A stretch of DNA of 64,000 nucleotides from Pyropia yezoensis (Eukaryota > Rhodophyta > Bangiophyceae > Bangiales > Bangiaceae), in the NCBI GenBank assembly GCA_009829735.1, contig CM020619.1, positions 12,391,777-12,455,776 of the forward strand, read 5' to 3'. Both the position numbers and the translations under genes were made by a program. The number at the start of each line of letters is the position of its first letter. The stretch's first letter is position 1. Positions 59,632 through 64,000 of this stretch are shown here, one piece after another. A model generated the notes under the pieces. That model did no database searches, was not told the DNA's origin, and saw nothing but the letters and a program-made list of their open reading frames with translations.

Positions 59632-61278
59632 GGGTTGGGGGGGGGGGTGGGGGGGGGGATGGCATTCCTCCCCCTCGTCCACCCCCTTCCCCCCCGCTCA
59701 TCGCTCCCCATTCCTGGTATCTGTTTTTTGGGGGGGGGCGCGTGGACGATCAGCGCTTCCGGCAGGTGGGTCTTGGCAGGGATGGTGGGCGGCGGCGGGG
59801 GGCTCAGCGCCGTGCCAGCGGCGTGGCGAATAAAGTGGGTGGTGAGCGGCCGGGGCGCCTCTACTGAGGCGGGAGGCAAGACACACACCCTTCCTGTCGG
59901 CGGGGGGGCGGCTCGGGGCGGCGGGGGGGGGGGGCACGGCTTGGCGGGGGTCGTTCTCCCCCCCCGCGGTAATATTTTTTTCCTTCATGTGGTTTTTTTG
60001 GGGGGCAGCGCTGGCGCGCGGGCCACCATGGCGCCGTCGTGGTGGCGGCCGTGAGCGGCGGGGGTGGTGCGGGGGTTGGGGGCGTGTCTGTAGCACCTCC
60101 GCTGCTACTTTTTTCTTTCCTTCTTCTTCGTGGGTTTTTGCTCGATGGGGTGGCGGGTTGGGGCGGCGGAGGCTGCCTATCCTTGCCATCCTCTCTTTCC
60201 TTCTTCATGTCCTTCCTTGTTCTTCCCGTTGTTCATGGCGGCGTTGCTGTTTTTTTATTGTTTTTGTGCCTTCCTTGTTTGTCTATGTTTTTTTGGTGTT
60301 GTTTTTTTGCTGGCTGCCGGGGGCGGCGGGACAGGGGAGGGGGGCGAGCGGGGGCTGGCCCCCTTTCCCAGTAACATTCTTTTCCTCTGTGCGTCTGCTT
60401 TGGTTGTGGGGGGCGGGGTGAGTGTTGGTGGGGGGGTGGTTACGGCGCCGCTGCTGCCGTGTCTGTTTTTACGCCCACCCCCCCGCCTCCAGGCCGGAGC
60501 GGTAAGCTCACGGGGCGTTTGGGGGTACGGTCCCCCCCCCCCTCCCCTCTGCCCGTTCCAAGTAAGATCCGACAGCGGCGGGCACGGTCGGGTCGTCCAC
60601 GGCCGCCGGCAAGGCCGGCCACCGCCGCCGCCCGCCCGCCAGAACCACACGCGGCGCAGCTGCAGGCCATCGACCCGATGGCATCGCCCACCGCATCGCC
60701 ACCATCTTGCTGCGCCTTGGCTACCCCCCACGGACAACTCGCAGTCGCCCGCAGGGGCAGCAGAGGAGAGACAGGCATCCCCAACCCCCACTGCCTCGCC
60801 GGGGTAGCTACTACTGCCGCGCCGGCGTAGATCTTGCTGCGCCTTGGCTACCCCCCAAAGACAACTCGCAGTCGCCCGCAGGGGCAGCAGAGGAGAGACA
60901 GGCATCCCCAACCCCCACTGCCACGCCGGGGTAGCTACTGAAGGAACGACGCTGCCACTGCAGCGGCAGAACCCACCGGACCGCGGCCGGCCGACGGGCC
61001 AGGCGGGTCAAGCCGGCCCTGCGATGGGTCAGAGCCTCCTCCCACGCGAGGGGAGGACCACCCCACGAGGGGAGGGAGGAAGGCGTCGTCAACTGTCGAC
61101 GCCGCGTCGCTCGGAGAAGCGCGGGGGGGGCTCCCCGCAGCGGGCTCCCCGCCGGCGCCCCCACGGCCAAGCGCGCGCGCACAAGGAAAGGAGAGCAGCG
61201 CGGGGAGGGGGAGAGAGGAGGAGATACCCGCAGGGGAACAGCGATGCCGCCGCCCGCCGGGTATAGGGGCCGGGGCAG
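59632..61278. other. Convergent intergenic region between the CCT and XRCC2-like genes
   Basis: No supported gene. 60100-60320 is T-rich on the plus strand (TTTTTTCTTTCC, TTTTTTTATTG, TTTTTTTGGTG). A 127-bp tandem duplication lies at 60704-60941. The remainder is GC-rich with shadow frames. Confidence 0.45.
60704..60941. repeat. 127-bp tandem duplication
   Basis: Copies start at 60704 and 60831, each beginning ATCTTGCTGCGCCTTGGCTA. They differ by only a few bases over about 110 bp (for example CCACGG versus CCAAAG; TGCCTC versus TGCCAC). The second copy is truncated at about 60941. Recent duplication. Confidence 0.9.
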
Positions 61279-62576
61279 TCAGCCCCCCTCCTCCACCCAC
61301 CGCACGTCCACGGCACCGTGGCCAAGCACCCACCGGCCGGCGGCGACAAACGCCGCGCCCCCCCCCCCCCCGACCGCCGCGTGCGGGGGGGAAGGTCCGC
61401 GGCGACCCACCGGCGGGCGCCCGGCGCCGCGGCGTAGAGGGTGACCCGCGCGGCGGGGCGGAGCGCCCACGCGGCGGGCATCCACTCCACGTGGGGGGGG
61501 GGGCGCGGCACGTCGGGCCACGGCCACCCGCCGCCGCCACCCCCACCCCCACCGCCGCCGGCGCGACCACCGCCGCCGCCGCCGCCCCCACCCGACAGGA
61601 CGGTGCGGCCAACGAGGACGGGCACCCCCTCCCCGCGCGCAAAGTTGACAAGCGCCGTCAGCAGCTGCCGCTCGAGGTCATCCCCCGCCCCGCCGCCGCC
61701 GCCGCCGCCGCCGCCGTCCCCGCCGCCACCGCCGCCACCACCGCCGCCGCCACCGCCGCCGCCGCCGCCGCCTCCACCACCGCCATCCCCCCCCCCCCCG
61801 CCCCCCCGGCGGCGCTCCCCCCAGTGCCACCCCCCCACGTCATCCACCCCCACCAACGCGGGCGGCTGCCCCCCCCCCCCCCACGCCGCCGACGCCGCCG
61901 TCCGGTGGTACTGCAACGCGGCCATGACAGCAAGGGAGCCCGGCGCGGCGTGGACGGTCAGGCGGGCGGTGGCGGCGGCGACAGCGGCGGCGACGGCGGC
62001 GTCAGCGCCCCCCCGGGCGCCCCCCCTGGCAGCGCTGGGCGGCGGCGGCGGCGACGGCGGCGGCGGCAGCCGGGCGGCGACCGCGGCGCCCAGCGGCGCC
62101 GGCTCAAACCGCCCAAGCTGGTGAAACCACACCACCGGCGCCGCCGCCGCCGCCGCTGCGGCCGGGCCGCCCCACCGCCCAACCACCCCGGCCTGCGGGG
62201 CGGTGAGGGCATCGGCGACGGCGGCGGTGAGGAGGGTGGTCTTTCCCGCGTTTGGCGGGCCCACCACCTCCACCACCTCCCCGGGGCGGACCGACAGGAA
62301 GGGCACGGACGGGAAGGAGAGGGGGGGCGGGAGGAGCAGCGCTGCCGACGTGCCGTCACCGCCGCCGCCGCCGCCGCTGCCGCCGCCGCCGCCGCCGCGG
62401 GCGGCCGACGGGGGGCCAGTGGTCGCCGCCACGCCGCCGCCGCCGCCGCCGCCCGACGGGGGTGCCAGCAGCAGCTCCCGCAGCGCGGGGTCCACCGGGG
62501 GAAGGGCCGCCGCCGCCGCACGGAGCGGCGACTCGGTTGGCGGCGGCGGCGGCTGGGGCGGCGTGGCGCCGACCAT
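61279..62576 (-). CDS. XRCC2-like RAD51 paralogue (RecA-fold ATPase), frame change at a poly-C tract
   Basis: RAD51 paralogues assist homologous recombination. From ATG at 62574-62576 (MVGATPPQP), a Pro-rich start and LPPVDPALRELLLAP lead to GEVVEVVGPPNAGKTTLLTA, a Walker A motif in the context typical of XRCC2 (G-[DE]-[IV]-[LV]-E-x-x-G-P-x-x-x-G-K-T). Then come the Walker B-like strand ALVGVDDVGGWHWGER, where XRCC2 has a hydrophobic strand, Asp and a W-x-x-R, a helix LERQLLTALVNFARGEGVPV, and MPAAWALRPAARVTLYA, resembling the XRCC2 segment around A-W-x-x-L-V-x-x-R. A long Gly-rich insert (61690-61800) separates Walker B from the helix. The frame must change in the C run at about 61358-61371 to finish with AAFVAAGRWVLGHGAVDVRW and stop at 61279, which resembles the family C-terminal strands. 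A bacterial-type RecA or DMC1/RAD51 is ruled out by the missing conserved core. Moderately sure. Confidence 0.6.
61690..61800. repeat. CCG/CCA triplet tract encoding poly-Gly in the XRCC2-like protein
   Basis: About 110 bp of CCGCC and CCACC triplets on the plus strand; antisense it encodes almost only Gly with occasional Asp. Length-variable in principle without breaking the frame. Confidence 0.75.
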
Positions 62577-62984
62577 CCTCGGCCTCCCCCAGCGCCGCGT
62601 CTGTCGAGAGGAGGCGGGGGCGGGGGAAGGACGATGCGATGGAGGGAAGGTGAGAGGGAGGGGGAAATGGAAGAGGGCGTTGCACCCAGTGGCACTGACC
62701 AGTGCAGGGCGCGTGGTGATGTAGCTCACTCAAGACACACTGCGTAACGTCCCCTCTTTCGATTGAGCTGAAGTTTGTCGGAATCTATGGTCCGTAACGC
62801 TCAGTTTACTTCATAAGTATGTGGGAGCATCGAATCGCAGATCAGGCTTCGAGTCGCACTCGAAGGTAGAGACGTTCAGCAGAGTTAGACTAACTCCAAA
62901 TTGACAAGAGCCACAAAAGTGATGCATTACATAATATTCATTGGTCATGCGCCACACATGTTCTGGACTCAAGCACTTAGAGGC

Positions 62985-63083
62985 GTTCCAAGACACGGTT
63001 GCGAGTTTGTGGCGTGAGTTTGTGGCGTCACAAAATCGGCGCCACAAGCGCTCAGGCAGTCCAAGACACCTGAGTTTGTGGCG
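62985..63083. repeat. GAGTTTGTGGCG direct repeats with an inverted copy
   Basis: GAGTTTGTGGCG occurs at 63003-63014, 63016-63027 and 63072-63083, and the inverted partial copy CGCCACAAG at about 63040-63048. The first and third are each preceded by TCCAAGACAC. This looks like a small footprint or remnant of a repeated element. Confidence 0.7.
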
Positions 63084-63747
63084 CGGTGGTAGATACAATT
63101 GCTTCCACTTAATATTACAAACGCGTATTGTCTACCCGACGTGCCGCAACGGATATGTGGGTAGGCAGAGCTCTTTCAAGCGGTCCCTGTCTGGAGCCGT
63201 CCATAGGCAGCGCCAAAGCTCCACAGACGCACTGGCTGAGTCGCCACACCGACGATGGCGAGTGCTCTTGAGTTAAGGACCTGCGGCGTGATCCGCCGCG
63301 GCGTGGGCGCCGGGCCACGCTTTCCACTCTCCCGCCCCCGTCCGTATCGCCCCGCCCCACCGAGACTACTCAGCGCCCCCCCCCACACAGGAACCCCCCC
63401 CACATACGCCGAGGCCCCCCCCCCCCCCCATCCCAGCGCGCGACCCCCCCCCCGACCGCTGGAAAATCCATCCTGCAACCCGCCCAGATGCCCGCCCCCT
63501 CAGTCCGTTCAGACAATCACCGGGCGACCCCCCGGCAACCCGAGCGTCTCTCGCCCTCCACCGCAGGAACTCCGTTCTCCGGTGCTGCTTCGCGCGAAAG
63601 ACACCCTCGGCCGGCGTTGTGGACGGAGAAGAAGGGTCACAGCGTACGATGGGACCGGGCTAACGGTGGGCCGTGGGATAAGAGGGAGCCGGACGGTTCA
63701 AAAACCCGCGCCAGATCGTGACGGGGGCGGCGGGAGGTGACGATCTA

Positions 63748-63810
63748 AAGGTGGATTCCATGTAGCCAACGGTGGATTCCATGTAGCTAAAGGCCCATTC
63801 CATATAGCTA
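63748..63810. repeat. Three tandem 21-22-bp repeats
   Basis: Three units of the form AA(A/C)GGTGGATTCCATGTAGC, the third diverged (AAAGGCCCATTCCATATAGC). Antisense they would read as YMEST-like peptides but no gene is evident. Confidence 0.8.
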
Positions 63811-64000
63811 GTCACCTGAGGAGACCCAACTTTATATCCCCTGCATAACACAGTGCATCACGGGAGCCGCCAGGTTCCTTTTTTCCTCGAGTACAGTGCT
63901 CATAGGCATCATTTAGCACTATTTATCTGTCTTTTTGGTCATGGTTCCGTACGCTCAAAAATAAAACACTCCGTTCGTAGGCAGGACCGCCGCGCATACC

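Larger units (their letters stand above)
62577..64000. other. Right-end intergenic region with short repeats
   Basis: No supported gene. 62720-63260 is AT-richer than most of the window. Two small repeat groups are listed separately. 63280-63720 is C-rich with shadow frames. The last 250 bp are balanced in composition. Confidence 0.45.

Noticed and set aside
1..64000. CRISPR arrays, bacterial operons, rRNA or tRNA genes
   Set aside because: The tandem repeats lack spacer structure, the genes are spliced and eukaryotic, and I could not identify a tRNA cloverleaf or rRNA segment by reading. A tRNAscan-SE run would settle the tRNA question.

Overview
The window looks like nuclear DNA of a photosynthetic eukaryote with a very GC-rich genome, most likely a bangiophyte red alga of the Porphyra/Pyropia type. 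The grounds are eukaryote-only genes (COG4, ARP8 of INO80, the exosome subunit RRP41, VDAC, cytosolic ValRS), few and short introns (103-387 bp, mostly with GTGCGT or GTACGT donors), extreme G/C homopolymers inside and between genes, and one protein whose N-terminus (M-A-F-L, Arg/Ala-rich) resembles a red-algal plastid transit peptide. The organism name is inference.

Layout. 0-8.2 kb: a secreted two-repeat protein (-) and a greatly expanded ARP8 (+). 9.4-11.8 kb: a two-exon DUF262/DUF1524 (GmrSD-like) nuclease with a predicted plastid transit peptide. 11.8-19.1 kb: low-complexity, repeat-rich DNA with no convincing gene. 19.1-21.9 kb: a BTB-BACK-MATH protein. 22.9-32.4 kb, all on the minus strand: COG4, a type I membrane protein and valyl-tRNA synthetase. 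32.9-37.9 kb: compact housekeeping genes, namely RRP41 (+), a fusion of soluble inorganic pyrophosphatase with a degenerate fructose-1,6-bisphosphatase domain (-), and VDAC (+), in divergent or convergent pairs. 40-43.2 kb: a phosphate-carrier-type mitochondrial carrier with a very long N-terminus. 43.8-56.0 kb: a 12.2-kb DNA transposon with 24-bp perfect terminal inverted repeats, carrying a four-exon Plavaka-like transposase with an N-terminal C2H2 finger, a SET-domain protein, a small unknown protein and a Pro-rich accessory protein with an internal stop. 57.4-62.6 kb: a CCT-domain protein and an XRCC2-like RecA-fold protein. The last 1.4 kb holds only small repeats.

The three most unusual items are the pyrophosphatase/pseudo-FBPase fusion, the apparently plastid-targeted GmrSD-like nuclease, and the transposon that encodes its own SET protein. 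Five genes (ARP8, BTB-BACK-MATH, the carrier, CCT, XRCC2-like) can be read end to end only by changing frame at G or C runs of about 9-20 bases. Those runs are probably length errors or haplotype variants, but short introns cannot be excluded without RNA data. All family assignments rest on motifs recognised by eye; no database search was run.
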